A stretch of 64,000 nucleotides of DNA from positions 124,001-188,000 of the forward strand of contig NZ_AYOU01000121.1 of assembly GCF_000500065.1 (NCBI RefSeq), in the 5' to 3' direction. Position numbers and translations under genes: made by a program. This DNA comes from Borrelia hispanica CRI. Its GTDB lineage: Bacteria; Spirochaetota; Spirochaetia; Borreliales; Borreliaceae. The notes under the pieces were generated by a model. That model did no database searches. It saw only the letters and a program-made list of their open reading frames with translations, and was not told where the DNA came from. Positions 1 through 10,151 of this stretch are shown here, in pieces (positions within the stretch are counted from its first letter, which is position 1; each line of letters begins with the position of its first letter).

Positions 1-279
1 GTTTTTTATGATTTTCTTAAAGTTTTTGACAAAAAGGCTTTAGAAAATATGTTTAATTATTATTATGAAAATTTTAATTTTGATAAAGGAATATATGATT
101 TTATTGATAAATTTATTCCAATGATTGATTTTTTGTCATTAGAAATTTTGGAGCATGAATTTAATTTTGATGAGAAAAGAATTATTTTAGATATTTTTGA
201 TGCATCTGCATGTACTATGAAATCTAATCAGTTAAGCGAGTTTGCAAAGGCTATCGTTTCTCTTGGTATTTTGGGTTGA
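1..279 (+). CDS. Conserved hypothetical protein, C-terminal part only
   Basis: The reading frame is open from the first base to a TGA at 277-279, giving 92 visible residues; the start lies outside the window. The first ATG inside (49) is probably internal because the frame continues upstream of it with protein-like composition. The fragment is rich in Phe, Asp, Ile and Glu and looks soluble and alpha-helical, with no membrane segment or motif I recognise. It runs toward the convergent cytidine deaminase gene, whose stop is only 33 bases away. The coding call is supported by the open frame; no function can be given. Confidence 0.7.
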   Translation, partial: VFYDFLKVFDKKALENMFNYYYENFNFDKGIYDFIDKFIPMIDFLSLEILEHEFNFDEKRIILDIFDASACTMKSNQLSEFAKAIVSLGILG

Positions 280-312
280 TATTGAGACTTGATTTTTATA
301 TAAGATTTTATG

Positions 313-768
313 TCATGTTGTTTGATTTGCTTTAAATATTTTTGATAGTTCTTCCTTATTGAATGGAAATTTAAGTAGATCGTTGAGTGTGTAAGTTTTA
401 AAAACTTTTTTGTTCATGTTAAATTGATTAGGATCTGTTATTAATATTTTAGTATCTTCTTCAAAAAATTCTGACATTACTTGACGACATATTGCGCATG
501 GGACACTTGCTGGGACTGTTGTGACTAATATGAAATCTATTTTTTGGATGCCAACAGATGATATCATGTTCATTATTGCAGCTTGTTCTGCACATCTAGT
601 TGCTCCAAAACTTGCATTTTCAACATTTGAACCTTGAAAAAATAAATTGTCTTTTGTTTTAATACAAGCTCCAACTTTAAAATTTGAATAAGGAGAATAT
701 GCATTATTTCGTGCAGTTTCAGCTAATTGAAATGCTTTTATAATTGTATCCTGTTCATTATCATTCAT
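313..768 (-). CDS. cdd: Cytidine deaminase
   Basis: A 151-residue protein of the usual size for the small tetrameric cytidine deaminases, which convert (deoxy)cytidine to (deoxy)uridine in pyrimidine salvage. The zinc site is visible: Cys59-Ala-Glu61 (catalytic Glu) and Pro90-Cys91-x-x-Cys94-Arg-Gln. The N-terminal AYSPYSNFKVGA and the SNVENASFG substrate-binding segment are also typical. The ATG at 768 follows an AAGGGG ribosome site. It is transcribed away from the neighbouring DHH gene across 133 bases of AT-rich DNA that must hold both promoters. Salvage makes sense in an organism without de novo pyrimidine synthesis. Confidence 0.93.
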   Translation of the reverse strand: MNDNEQDTIIKAFQLAETARNNAYSPYSNFKVGACIKTKDNLFFQGSNVENASFGATRCAEQAAIMNMISSVGIQKIDFILVTTVPASVPCAICRQVMSEFFEEDTKILITDPNQFNMNKKVFKTYTLNDLLKFPFNKEELSKIFKANQTT

Positions 769-901
769 TTATAAAACCCCTTGAATTTATAACGTATTCA
801 ATTATAACATAATGTTTATAATTTTCTATTAAAATATTGTAAAATGTTTAATTATAAGATGTGGTTATTGATTTATGTGAAAGGTTTGTTAATGTTTTTT
901 T

Positions 902-1861
902 ATGATTGATGTTATTGAATTTATTAAAAAGTATGACAATTTTATTATTGTTGGGCATAAGGATCCCGATTTTGATTGTATAGGTTCATCTTTGGCGTTG
1001 GCTTCTTTTTTGCGCAGAATAGGCAAAGGAATTATTCTGTTAAATGAAGGTCCATTTGTAAGGAAGGAAATAATTCCTTTTAGAGAGAAGTTTTTGTCTA
1101 GATGGCCAGATATTAATTTATCAGATTATGCTGTTATTATTTTGGATTGCTCCATATTTGATCGCATTGGAGATGAATTTGTTTTTTATGTAAAAGATAT
1201 GCCCATTCTTGTTATTGATCATCATTCTTCAGGAGATAAATTGGATACCCTTGGATATATTGATCCTGGTGCGCCTTCAACAACTTTTTTGATTGAAAAG
1301 TTAATTAGAGCATTTGGATATGAAGTTACTAAGGAAGAGGCATGGTATATTTTAGTGGGGTTTTGTACAGATACAGGATTTTTTAGATTTATTTCAAGCG
1401 ATGATCCTGCACCCTTTGAAATGGTATCTAGACTTGTATCTAAAGGCTTGATCCTTAAAGATATTTATAATTATATTGAATCTGTTAAAAGTTTAGCCTC
1501 AATAGATGTGCTTAGTATGATGCTAAATAATCTTAGGACGTATTTTGATGGGAAGGTATTGTTAACGATTTTACCCTTTAATGCTAAGAGAGACAATAAT
1601 ATTAGTGGAGTTAATGAACTATTTTATTCACTTCTTGCTAATGTAGAAAATAATGAAATACTAATTATTTTGAAAGAAACAGAAGATGGTTCTATTTTAG
1701 CAGGACTTCGTTCTAAGGAATATTTCGATGTGGGTGAACTTGCAAAATATTTTGGAGGAGGGGGACATAAACATGCTAGTGGATTTAAGATTAAAAGTAG
1801 TGCTTTAAACCTTTTAGAAAATCAAATAATTGCATATATTAAAGATGCTATTAATTCTTGA
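902..1861 (+). CDS. dhhP: DHH/DHHA1 phosphodiesterase (DhhP-type, cyclic di-AMP or nanoRNA hydrolase)
   Basis: A 319-residue DHH-family phosphoesterase. The N-terminal metal site is seen as Gly18-His19-x-x-Pro-Asp23-x-Asp25, Asp82 in LDCS, and the Asp106-His107-His108 triad. The C-terminal DHHA1 domain carries the glycine-rich [11 protein letters not shown] segment near residue 280. The architecture is that of NrnA/GdpP-C-like enzymes that cut short linear or cyclic dinucleotides. From memory, the B. burgdorferi homologue at this locus is DhhP, an essential c-di-AMP phosphodiesterase; the specific substrate is therefore knowledge plus inference. The 3' end overlaps the convergent glycosidase gene by 11 bases. 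The ribosome site (AAAGG) is weak and distant. Confidence 0.9.
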   Translation: MIDVIEFIKKYDNFIIVGHKDPDFDCIGSSLALASFLRRIGKGIILLNEGPFVRKEIIPFREKFLSRWPDINLSDYAVIILDCSIFDRIGDEFVFYVKDMPILVIDHHSSGDKLDTLGYIDPGAPSTTFLIEKLIRAFGYEVTKEEAWYILVGFCTDTGFFRFISSDDPAPFEMVSRLVSKGLILKDIYNYIESVKSLASIDVLSMMLNNLRTYFDGKVLLTILPFNAKRDNNISGVNELFYSLLANVENNEILIILKETEDGSILAGLRSKEYFDVGELAKYFGGGGHKHASGFKIKSSALNLLENQIIAYIKDAINS

Positions 1862-3506
1862 AATTCATTAAAGGTATTTGTCCTTTTGGATTAAAATCTT
1901 CTGTTAAAGTTAAAAATCCAGATTTAAATGATAGTGTTGTGGTGCCATATACTACTACTATGTTTTCTATCCAGTTAAGTTGTTTAATGTGTTGAGGAGT
2001 AAGAGACACAATGATGCTTATTTTATTTTTATATTCTTTTAAATTTTTTATGTACTCTAAACTAGCAGGTGTTGATACATTAAAAATAACTTGTTCATAT
2101 TTTTCAATTAAATTTTTTATTTCTTTTAATTGTATGGGATTCATGCTATTTAGTGGATAATAATTATAATAATAGCCATAACTATTTTGAAATATTTTTT
2201 TACCTTCTTTAATCATTGTGTTATAAGGTGATATTAATAGCGTTTTTTTTTGCTTTGATACCTTTTTTGATAATTTTATTTTTGTTATACTCCTTAATGT
2301 ATTTTGTTCAAAAAAAAATTCAGCTTCTTTAGTAGGTATTTCTTTAGCATTGTCATATTTTGGAAAAAGTTCTTCTCTGTTTCTTTTTTCTTTTAGATAT
2401 TCTAATTTTATTTTAAGTATTCTTTTATTGGATTTAATAATGTTTTCTCTTATTGTATTATCTTTTTGCATGAGGTTTAATAGTTGATTGTAAGCATTAT
2501 TTTGTATATCTTCATTTAATGATATTAATAAAATATCAGTTTCTGTTCTAATAATTCGTTCAATTGTGTCATAAATGCTCTCATTTTGATATTTTACTGC
2601 ATTCATTAGTAGGTCATCTGTTATTATTAAATTGTCGTATTTTAAGTCTTGCCTAAGAATTTCCTTGATAATTTTAGTTGATGAGGATGCAGGTATTTCT
2701 TTTCCGTTTGTAAGCATTGGATATGCTAAGTGTCCGCTCATAATCATTGGAATGTTTTCTTGTATTAGTATTTTATATGGTAACAACTCATTTGCTTTAA
2801 TTTCTTTTAAATCTGAATTTATTATTGGCATTTTTATATGAGAATCAATAACAGTATTGCCATGTCCGGGAAAATGTTTTGCTGTTGAGATTATGCCTGC
2901 TTGTTTTTGTCCTTTATAGAAAGCCAATGCAAATAGAGATACGATTTGTGGATTATTTGAATATGTTCTTGGTCCTATTATGAAATTTTCTTCATTACTG
3001 TAAATATCTGTTATTGGAGCAAAATTTATGTTAATTCCAAGTTGTTTTAATTCATTTGCTATGTGATATCCAGTAAAGTAGGCATCATTTGGTGATAGAG
3101 TTGCTGTTATGCCAAGATTTCCTATTGTTTTTGATGTTGTAAGTTTTATATGTTGTGTCCATCCACCTTCTTGATCTGTTGCTATAAATAAGGGAATTTT
3201 AAATCTATTGTTTTGAGAAGTTGTTTGTGCTTTATTTATACTTTCTATTAATTTGTATAAATTTTTTGCATTCCATCCAAAAATTTTGATTCCACCTAAA
3301 TTTTTTTCTTTGATGAAGTTTAAGGTAAAGTTTGTTATTTCTTCTTTTGGGTAACTTATCATAAACATTTGTCCCAATAATTCTTTGTCATTCATTTGAC
3401 TTACTATTTGTTCTATTAATTTTTCTTTATTTTCTGTACTCCAAAAGTCATAACAAAAACAATTATTATTAATTAAAAAAACAATTATATAAATAATTTT
3501 TTTCAT
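1851..3506 (-). CDS. Glycoside hydrolase family 3 protein, beta-N-acetylhexosaminidase (NagZ)-like, exported
   Basis: A 551-residue protein with an N-terminal hydrophobic signal segment ending around NNNCFC, then a GH3 (beta/alpha)8 domain. The family signature KHFPGHG followed by DSH lies near residue 212, and the nucleophile region IITDDLLM is near residue 297. ATDQEGG and FAPITDI are further GH3 blocks. Members with the KHFPGHG(x)4DSH loop are beta-N-acetylglucosaminidases acting on peptidoglycan or chitin fragments. After the barrel there is a second alpha/beta domain of about 180 residues, so the protein is longer than E. coli NagZ. Export implies periplasmic action. Substrate is inferred from the family; the GH3 assignment is secure. 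Confidence 0.88.
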   Translation of the reverse strand: MKKIIYIIVFLINNNCFCYDFWSTENKEKLIEQIVSQMNDKELLGQMFMISYPKEEITNFTLNFIKEKNLGGIKIFGWNAKNLYKLIESINKAQTTSQNNRFKIPLFIATDQEGGWTQHIKLTTSKTIGNLGITATLSPNDAYFTGYHIANELKQLGININFAPITDIYSNEENFIIGPRTYSNNPQIVSLFALAFYKGQKQAGIISTAKHFPGHGNTVIDSHIKMPIINSDLKEIKANELLPYKILIQENIPMIMSGHLAYPMLTNGKEIPASSSTKIIKEILRQDLKYDNLIITDDLLMNAVKYQNESIYDTIERIIRTETDILLISLNEDIQNNAYNQLLNLMQKDNTIRENIIKSNKRILKIKLEYLKEKRNREELFPKYDNAKEIPTKEAEFFFEQNTLRSITKIKLSKKVSKQKKTLLISPYNTMIKEGKKIFQNSYGYYYNYYPLNSMNPIQLKEIKNLIEKYEQVIFNVSTPASLEYIKNLKEYKNKISIIVSLTPQHIKQLNWIENIVVVYGTTTLSFKSGFLTLTEDFNPKGQIPLMNFKN

Positions 3507-3685
3507 TTGAAACCATACTAATCTTTTTTTGATTTATAAGTATATCATATTGTTTTAGGTTTACTTATTTCAAGTTCCTTATTATTTTAAAATTTTTTGA
3601 ATATATTGTTTATATTGTAATTGTAAATTAATTATTATTTCCAATTTATATTAAATGTTTTGTTTGTTTATCAGTACTATTTATA

Positions 3686-3714
3686 TTGACAAAATATCTT
3701 TGAATTTATACACT
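3686..3714 (+). promoter_or_regulatory. Probable sigma-70 promoter of the tRNA-Met(CAT)/DJ-1 unit
   Basis: A perfect -35 TTGACA (3686-3691) lies 36 bases before the tRNA. The -10 is weaker: TACACT at 3709-3714 gives a 17-base spacer, or TATACA at 3707-3712 gives 15. Transcription would begin just upstream of the mature tRNA and could continue into the DJ-1 family gene. Confidence 0.6.
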
Positions 3715-3727
3715 TTAATGGCTACAG

Positions 3728-3801
3728 GCTGATGTAGCTCAGTTGGTTAGAGCACTCGGCTCATATCCGGGATGTCGTGGGTTCAAGTCCCTCCATCAGC
3801 A
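3728..3801 (+). tRNA. tRNA with CAT anticodon (elongator Met, or Ile2 if lysidine-modified)
   Basis: A 74-base cloverleaf: acceptor GCTGATG pairs fully with CATCAGC, the D arm is GCTC/GAGC, and the anticodon stem CTCGG/CCGGG holds loop CTCATAT with anticodon CAT. The T arm GTGGG/CCCTC carries TTCAAGT. The discriminator is A and CCA is not encoded. The first pair is G-C, whereas initiator tRNA has an unpaired C-A, so this is not the initiator. A CAT tRNA can also be the minor isoleucine tRNA; sequence alone does not settle that. It ends 16 bases before the DJ-1 family gene. Confidence 0.95.
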
Positions 3802-3817
3802 TTAAGGAGTTTGTATT

Positions 3818-4363
3818 ATGAGAGTAGCAATTATACTTGCAGATGGTTTTGAAGAAATTGAAGCTGTAGTGCCTATGGATATTCTAAGGCGTGGTAATGT
3901 TGATTTGAAAGTTGTAAGTTTAAATGATAGTAAACTTGTTTCAAGTTCTATGGGTTTTGTTTTTGGAGCAGATGAGAAGATATCAGATTGCACAGCAGAT
4001 CATTTTGATTTAATAATACTTCCTGGGGGAATGCCAGGTGCTACGAATCTTTTTGAATCTAAGGATTTAGATGATATTTTGAGAAATATGAATTTACAGG
4101 GCAAGTTGATTGCAGCTATTTGTGCATCTCCAGTAGTTGTTCTGGCTGCAAAGGGACTTTTGGGTGAGAGTAAATTTACATGTTATCCAGGGCTTGAAAA
4201 TGATATTACTGATGGTGAGTTTGTTAATGAAGATGTTGTTATTAGTAATAATTTTATTACTTCTAAGGGTGTTGGCACGTCTTTTGAGTTTGCTTTTACT
4301 TTATTAAAGATTGTTAAGGGAGCGGATGTACTTGAGGATGTTAAAAATAAAGCCTTGCTTTAA
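3818..4363 (+). CDS. DJ-1/PfpI family protein (ThiJ/YajL-like)
   Basis: A 181-residue protein of DJ-1 size. It has the conserved early Glu in DGFEEIEA (about residue 15), LILPGGMPGA at residues 66-75, and the nucleophile elbow AICASP with Cys102. Closest in style to YajL/DJ-1, which protect proteins against oxidative and carbonyl stress; the old name ThiJ (thiamine) is a misnomer. The ATG at 3818 has a good AAGGAG site. It lies directly after tRNA-Met(CAT) and is probably co-transcribed with it. The biochemical activity (glyoxalase, deglycase or chaperone) cannot be decided from sequence. Confidence 0.88.
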   Translation: MRVAIILADGFEEIEAVVPMDILRRGNVDLKVVSLNDSKLVSSSMGFVFGADEKISDCTADHFDLIILPGGMPGATNLFESKDLDDILRNMNLQGKLIAAICASPVVVLAAKGLLGESKFTCYPGLENDITDGEFVNEDVVISNNFITSKGVGTSFEFAFTLLKIVKGADVLEDVKNKALL

Positions 4364-4462
4364 TGTGAGATATGCAATGAGTAATTGCTATTAATATTAT
4401 TTGTTTAATTTAAAAAAATGTTTTATGTTAAAGAGTCGTTTTTTGTATATTATATTTTGTGA

Positions 4463-5689
4463 TTAATTATTTTTTATTAGATTATAGGTATCTTCGACTA
4501 TAGTTAGTTCTTCATTTGTTGGGATGACAAGTATTTTTATCTTACTTTGATTACTTGATATGTCATATTCTGTGTTTTTATCTATTGCTAAATTATTTTT
4601 TTGAAGGTCAATTTTAATTCCAATTTTTTCAAATCCTTGAAGTGATAATTTTCTTATCTCATAATCGCTAGTACCAATTCCTGCTGTAAAGATTATTGCA
4701 TCAATATTAAAGTCTAAAGCCGCAAGGTAAGACCCAATATATTTTTTTATTCTATAAGTCATTATTTCAACCGCAAGTTTAGAATTATATTTATTATTGT
4801 TACTTTCTTTCCAAATATCTCTTAAGTCATTTGATTTGCACGATATACCAAGCATACCACTTTCTTTATTAAGAATGTCTTCAATTTGTTTTGGAGTTTT
4901 TTTTAGTATTTTGCTCATTAAGGGGATAATTGTAGGATCTATGTCTCCACTTCTTGTGCCCATTACAAGGCCTTCAAGTGGAGTTAGTCCCATACTTGTG
5001 TCATAAGATATTCCTTTTTGAACAGCATTAATACTTGCTCCATTGCCTAGGTGTAATATTATTAAATTTAGATCCTCTACATTCTTATTGAGTATTATTG
5101 CAGTTCTTTTTGTTATATATGCATATGAGAGACCATGAAATCCATATTTTCTAATATGATAATCTTTATACCAAGAATATGGTATGGCATATAAGAATGC
5201 CTTTTGATTCATGGTTTGGTGCCATGATGTGTCAAAACATGCGACTTGTTTTGCATTTGGAAATAATATAAACATTTGTTCTATTACTTTTATTGCAGTT
5301 GGATTGTGAAGAGGTGCAAGAAGAGATATTTTTTTTAGTTCATTTAATACATTTTTATTAATGATTACTGAGTTTTTAAATTTTGCACCCCCATGTACAA
5401 TTCTGTGTCCTATTCCTTGAATTTGGTCTAAATGATTAATAATGTTAGTTTTTTTATTTGTTAAAATTTTAATCAAATGTTTTAGTGCTTTTTTGTGAGA
5501 TTGAATGTTTAAATTCGTTAATTCTAAAAATTTGTTTTTGAACTTAATTTTGATTATTGCTTGGGTTGTTTTAATTTTTTCAATTATTCCTGATGCTAAT
5601 ATTTTTCCATTGTGATATTGATATTCATAAAGTGTAAATTTTAATGAGGAACTTCCTGTGTTTAGTACTAGTATTATCATATTTTTCAT
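4463..5689 (-). CDS. ackA: Acetate kinase
   Basis: A 408-residue ASKHA-fold kinase interconverting acetyl phosphate + ADP and acetate + ATP. The family blocks are present: [11 protein letters not shown] at the N-terminus, GHRIVHGG, the central FDTSWHQTM (active-site histidine region), HLGNGAS and TAGIGTSD. The start is either Met1 (5689) or Met4; neither has a clear ribosome site, and the gene begins 10 bases after the mfd stop, suggesting translational coupling. In Borrelia it supplies or consumes acetyl phosphate, which can feed the mevalonate route and phosphorylate response regulators; that role is from general knowledge. Confidence 0.95.
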   Translation of the reverse strand: MKNMIILVLNTGSSSLKFTLYEYQYHNGKILASGIIEKIKTTQAIIKIKFKNKFLELTNLNIQSHKKALKHLIKILTNKKTNIINHLDQIQGIGHRIVHGGAKFKNSVIINKNVLNELKKISLLAPLHNPTAIKVIEQMFILFPNAKQVACFDTSWHQTMNQKAFLYAIPYSWYKDYHIRKYGFHGLSYAYITKRTAIILNKNVEDLNLIILHLGNGASINAVQKGISYDTSMGLTPLEGLVMGTRSGDIDPTIIPLMSKILKKTPKQIEDILNKESGMLGISCKSNDLRDIWKESNNNKYNSKLAVEIMTYRIKKYIGSYLAALDFNIDAIIFTAGIGTSDYEIRKLSLQGFEKIGIKIDLQKNNLAIDKNTEYDISSNQSKIKILVIPTNEELTIVEDTYNLIKNN

Positions 5690-5699
5690 TTAATTATTA

Positions 5700-8600
5700 T
5701 TATAATAATAGATACAAATTTTTGTATATCCAATTTATTTTATCTGTTTCTTGAATATTTCCTAAATGTAGGAAAATCGAATTTTTGTATTCTTGATTTA
5801 ATTTTAAAATATTAGGATTGTCTTTAATAATTTTCATGATTTTTTCTGCAGGGATGCTATTTATATCTAAATATTCAATTTCAAGTAGTCCATTTCTTTC
5901 TTTAAGGCTTGTAATATTGAGTTTTTGTGCAAGTAATTTTAGTTCCGATAAAATAAGTAGGGTATTTAGTTCGTTGGGAATTGGTCCAAATTGATCATAA
6001 ATTTCAGATCTTAGTTTGTTATTTTCTTCTTCACTTTGAATTGCTGAAATTTTTTTGTAGATTGATATTTTATGTTGTTCATTATTTATGTAACTATTAG
6101 GGATAAATCCATTGTAATTAATTTCAATGTTAATTTCATTTTTTTTTGAAGTTTTTCCCATGCGTTTTTCAATTGCTTTATTTAGCATTGTTAAGTAATA
6201 ATCTAGTCCAATAGATTCAATTTCTCCATGTTGTTCTCTTCCAAGTAAATTACCAACGCCTCTTATTTCCATGTCTTTCATTGCAATTTGAAATCCTGCT
6301 CCAAGTTCTGAAAATTCAGATATTGCTCTTAGTCTTTCAATAGCGCCTTCATTGAGATTTGAATTTTCTTTATATAAAAAATAAGCAAATGCTTTTTTTG
6401 AGCTTCTGCCAACTCTTCCTCTTAGTTGGTATAATTGTGCGAGCCCAAATCTATTTGCATTGTTGATTATTATTGTATTTGCATTTTCAATATCTATTCC
6501 ATTTTCAATGATTGTTGTTGCTAGTAGTACTTGATATGATTTATTTATAAAATCTTGCATGATGTTTTCAATTTGTTCCCCCGTAAGTTTTGCATGGATA
6601 GTGGCAATTCTTGCATAAGGGACTACTTTTTCTATCATTGCTTTTATTGAATCTAGTTCTTGAATATTATGATGTACGAAAAAAACTTGTCCATCTCTTG
6701 ATAGTTCATTTTCGATTGCATGTTTAATTAGTATTTCACTAAATTCTTCAACGTAAGTTTCTATTTTAATTCTGTTTTGGGGTGGAGTTTTTAAAACAGA
6801 AATGTCTCTTAGTTTGATTAATGACATGTGAAGAGAACGAGGAATTGGAGTCGCTGATAATGCAAGAGAATCAACAGAGACTTTTATTTCTTTTAGTTTT
6901 TCTTTTTCTTTAACACCAAACCTTTGTTCTTCATCAATAATAATGAGACCCAAATCTTTATATGTTATTTTTTTTGATAGTATTTTATGTGTTCCAATTA
7001 TTATGTCAATGCTTCCTGTTTCTAAATTGCTTAGAATTTCTTTTTCTTTTGATTTTTTTATAAATCTGCTAATCATTGCAATTTGAATTGGGAAATTTTT
7101 AAATCTTTTTTTAAATGTATTGAAGTGTTGTTCTGTAAGAATTGTTGTTGGAGATAGTATTGCTACTTGTTTTTTCCCCATAACGGCTTTAAATGCAGCT
7201 CTCATTGCAACTTCAGTTTTTCCAAATCCAACGTCTCCGCATAGAAGTCTGTCCATTACTTTTGAACTCATCATATCTTGTTTTATTTCTGATATTGCTG
7301 TTAATTGATCTGGAGTCTCATCATATGGAAATTCTGATTCAAATAATAATTGCCATTCATCATCTTGAGGATATTGAAATCCTTTAATATTTTCTCTTTC
7401 TGCATAAAGTGAAACAAGTTGATCCGCAATTTTATCAATTTTTTTTGTTGCATAAATTTTTTTCTTTTCCCAGGTTTTTGAACTGATTCTATCTAGTTTT
7501 ATATTTTGAGTTTCATTGCCAATGTATTTTTGAATAAGGTGTGTTTGTTCAATAGGAATAAATAATTTTTCATTATCAGCATATTCAATTTCAATATAGT
7601 CTTTTTCAAGAAGACTTGTTTTGATTCTCTTTATTTGTCTAAATATTCCGATTCCATGATTTATATGGACAATATGACTATTTTTTTCAACTTCAATAAA
7701 TGAATCTATAGGTTTTGTTTTTGATGATTCGAAAGTTTTATTTGTTTTTTGTTTTTTGTTAAAAATATCTGCTTCAGTAATAATAGCTATTTTTTCTTCG
7801 TTTATTATAAGAGAGCTTGATATTTTAATAACTTCAATTTTGATTTTAGGTATGTCTTGAAAAATATATTTTAATTTTTCTTTTTGTGAGTTGGATTCTG
7901 CTGTAATAATTACTTGAAATCCATTATCAATCCAATTTTGTATTTCTTGTTTTGCAAGCACGATATTTGAAAAAAATCTACGTTCGCTTTCAATTTTAAA
8001 TTCTATAACTTCTTCTGTAGGTTTTTCTGTTTGCTGATTTATAGGAGTTTTTATAAAATATATGTTGGTTTTTAATTTTAAATCATTGGGATTTATAAAG
8101 ATTTCTTTTGGTGATACTATTTTTATGTCTGATTCTATTGCTTGAGTGTAGAGCTTATCATATTCTTTATATATTTTTTTGATTTCTTCTTTTAAATTTG
8201 GTATTTCAAAATTTATAGTAAGTGTATTTTCATTTATTTCTTGGCTTAAGATAGTCTCTCCTAATAATGGATAAAATACTTCTTCTGTTCTTGCGTTGTA
8301 TTTTGTTTCAATTTGTTTGAAGAATTGTTTATATTCAGTTTCTTTGATGTAGTTTTTTAATTTATCTATGTTTTCTTTGCTCCAAATTATTTCTTTTTTT
8401 GGAATTATGTCAAATTCATCAATATTATTTTTTTGTTTTAATTGATTTAGGGGGTTGAAATAATTGATTTGCTTTATTTTATCGTTATTAAGAGAAATTC
8501 TTGTTGGTTCTTTGTGATTAAATGAATGTATATCTATTATTTTGTTCTTTATTGTAAATTCTCCGGGTAATGTAACCCTCATTGTTTTTTCATATCCCAT

Positions 8601-9080
8601 TTTTAGGAGTTTTTTTTCAAAATTTTCTATGTTAATTATTTTATCTATTTGGATTTTATATCTATTATTAAATAGATCCTTTTTTGTAGGAATTTTACTA
8701 AGTAGAGATTTTAATGAAACAATATATATGCCAGGATTATTTTCATAAAAGTTGATTAAAAATTTTACTCGATCACAGAAAACTTTACTTTTTGAGCCAA
8801 TTCCTTTGTATATAAGAGGACTGAAGTAATTAAGTTCGTATATTTGATCTGTAATTTGTGTTAAATCATTTTTAATTTCATCTGATATATTTTCATTTTT
8901 AACTATCAGTATAACTTTATTATTATTACTATATTTTTTGATTTTGTGAATTAAGAAAGCTTTAAAAAATTTTTCGTATCCTGTTAGTGTAAAATGTATA
9001 TTTTGTTCAATAAGTTTTTGCATTTTTTTTAAATTTTGATTGTTTTTTAGTTTGGTGGTCAATTCTTTTTCTATATTCAT
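5700..9080 (-). CDS. mfd: Transcription-repair coupling factor Mfd
   Basis: A 1126-residue protein, the usual Mfd length. An N-terminal UvrB-like half is followed by the RNA-polymerase-interaction domain (about residues 460-540, containing VHINHGIGIF). The RecG-like SF2 translocase comes next, with Walker A GDVGFGKTE near 616, DEEQRFG near 715, LSATPIPRS, and QLRGRVGRS. A C-terminal TRCF domain follows. It displaces RNA polymerase stalled at lesions and recruits UvrA. Like other minus-strand genes here it is Lys/Asn/Ile-rich. It heads an apparent two-gene unit with ackA, separated by 10 bases. Confidence 0.97.
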   Translation of the reverse strand: MNIEKELTTKLKNNQNLKKMQKLIEQNIHFTLTGYEKFFKAFLIHKIKKYSNNNKVILIVKNENISDEIKNDLTQITDQIYELNYFSPLIYKGIGSKSKVFCDRVKFLINFYENNPGIYIVSLKSLLSKIPTKKDLFNNRYKIQIDKIINIENFEKKLLKMGYEKTMRVTLPGEFTIKNKIIDIHSFNHKEPTRISLNNDKIKQINYFNPLNQLKQKNNIDEFDIIPKKEIIWSKENIDKLKNYIKETEYKQFFKQIETKYNARTEEVFYPLLGETILSQEINENTLTINFEIPNLKEEIKKIYKEYDKLYTQAIESDIKIVSPKEIFINPNDLKLKTNIYFIKTPINQQTEKPTEEVIEFKIESERRFFSNIVLAKQEIQNWIDNGFQVIITAESNSQKEKLKYIFQDIPKIKIEVIKISSSLIINEEKIAIITEADIFNKKQKTNKTFESSKTKPIDSFIEVEKNSHIVHINHGIGIFRQIKRIKTSLLEKDYIEIEYADNEKLFIPIEQTHLIQKYIGNETQNIKLDRISSKTWEKKKIYATKKIDKIADQLVSLYAERENIKGFQYPQDDEWQLLFESEFPYDETPDQLTAISEIKQDMMSSKVMDRLLCGDVGFGKTEVAMRAAFKAVMGKKQVAILSPTTILTEQHFNTFKKRFKNFPIQIAMISRFIKKSKEKEILSNLETGSIDIIIGTHKILSKKITYKDLGLIIIDEEQRFGVKEKEKLKEIKVSVDSLALSATPIPRSLHMSLIKLRDISVLKTPPQNRIKIETYVEEFSEILIKHAIENELSRDGQVFFVHHNIQELDSIKAMIEKVVPYARIATIHAKLTGEQIENIMQDFINKSYQVLLATTIIENGIDIENANTIIINNANRFGLAQLYQLRGRVGRSSKKAFAYFLYKENSNLNEGAIERLRAISEFSELGAGFQIAMKDMEIRGVGNLLGREQHGEIESIGLDYYLTMLNKAIEKRMGKTSKKNEINIEINYNGFIPNSYINNEQHKISIYKKISAIQSEEENNKLRSEIYDQFGPIPNELNTLLILSELKLLAQKLNITSLKERNGLLEIEYLDINSIPAEKIMKIIKDNPNILKLNQEYKNSIFLHLGNIQETDKINWIYKNLYLLL

Positions 9081-9178
9081 TTTTTACCTTTTTGTTTTTG
9101 TAGTTTAGTATAATATTATATATTAATAGATATGTTCTGTTTCGTTATGTATAATATTAGTTAGATTTTGAGGAGTTT

Positions 9179-10141
9179 ATGGAATTTAGAAAGTTATTGT
9201 TTGTTGTATTTCTTATGATTGTTCCTTCGATATTTTTTCCTAGGGATTATAAGGGTCTTGATTTTAAGATAAAATTTTTCAATCAATCAATTTATCGTGT
9301 GAATAGTAATGTTTCTATTGAAGTTTTACTTAGTAATTCATCTGATGATTTAATTACCCTTGAGGTAGGGGATGTTAATACTTTTGGTTTTGATTTTGAT
9401 GTTACAGATACTACTAATATAAAGGTTAAGAGATCACTTGAATATGTAAAAAATAGATCAAAAAATGTTGCGATTCCTGTTAGAACTTTAATTTTAAGAC
9501 CTAATGAGAGATTTTCTGTAGTAATGAGTTTAAATCAATTTGTACAATTTGATAAAGATGGTGTTTATTTTGTTAAAGGTGTATTTTTCCCAAATATTTC
9601 AGCTCCTCAAGAACGTGTGGAGTCTAATGTTATTACCTTATTTTTGAAACCTAAAATGGATAATATTGCAGAAAAATTTGACTTTTCTAATTTAGCTTCC
9701 AATCGTGAGGTACAAAATGTTTTAAAGCGAGAAAATTTATCTCCTGATAAGGTTATTGAATATTTATTTTCAGCATTGCGACTTGGAGAGAGAGAAAAAT
9801 TCTTTTTATATATTGATATTGAAAGTCTTATTTTAAATGATCAAAATAAGTCATATCTTTATAAACAAGAACTTAAATCGGGTTCTAACAATATGATTGA
9901 AGAATATAAGGAATATTTGTGGAATAATGGTAATTCTTATATTTCAAAAGTTCCAAGTAAATTTTCTATTGTTGAGACTTCTTATACAGATTCTACGGGT
10001 AGGGTTGTCTCTGATGTGTATTTTGAGGATGGTCATTTTTATGTTGCCAAGCGATATACCTTTTTTTTAAAAAAGTATGATTATTATTGGATCATTTATG
10101 ATTATACTGTTCAAAATACTGGAATTAAGGAGAAATACTAG
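9179..10141 (+). CDS. Exported protein of unknown function
   Basis: A 320-residue protein starting at an ATG preceded by GAGGAG. It has a signal peptide: Lys near the start, then a hydrophobic run LLFVVFLMIVPSIFF. The mature part reads like beta-sandwich sequence for the first 150 residues (alternating hydrophobics, NSNVSIEVLLSNSS), then an alpha/beta region. I recognise no catalytic motif. No lipobox Cys is present, so it is likely periplasmic. It sits directly upstream of the LysM amidase gene, with the stop only about ten bases before the amidase start, which suggests a shared transcript and a cell-wall or periplasmic role. The latter is inference only. Confidence 0.8.
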   Translation: MEFRKLLFVVFLMIVPSIFFPRDYKGLDFKIKFFNQSIYRVNSNVSIEVLLSNSSDDLITLEVGDVNTFGFDFDVTDTTNIKVKRSLEYVKNRSKNVAIPVRTLILRPNERFSVVMSLNQFVQFDKDGVYFVKGVFFPNISAPQERVESNVITLFLKPKMDNIAEKFDFSNLASNREVQNVLKRENLSPDKVIEYLFSALRLGEREKFFLYIDIESLILNDQNKSYLYKQELKSGSNNMIEEYKEYLWNNGNSYISKVPSKFSIVETSYTDSTGRVVSDVYFEDGHFYVAKRYTFFLKKYDYYWIIYDYTVQNTGIKEKY

Positions 10142-10151
10142 GCCTTTTATT

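Noticed and set aside
3728-3801. Initiator tRNA-fMet
   Set aside because: The first acceptor pair is G-C, not the unpaired C-A of initiator tRNA.
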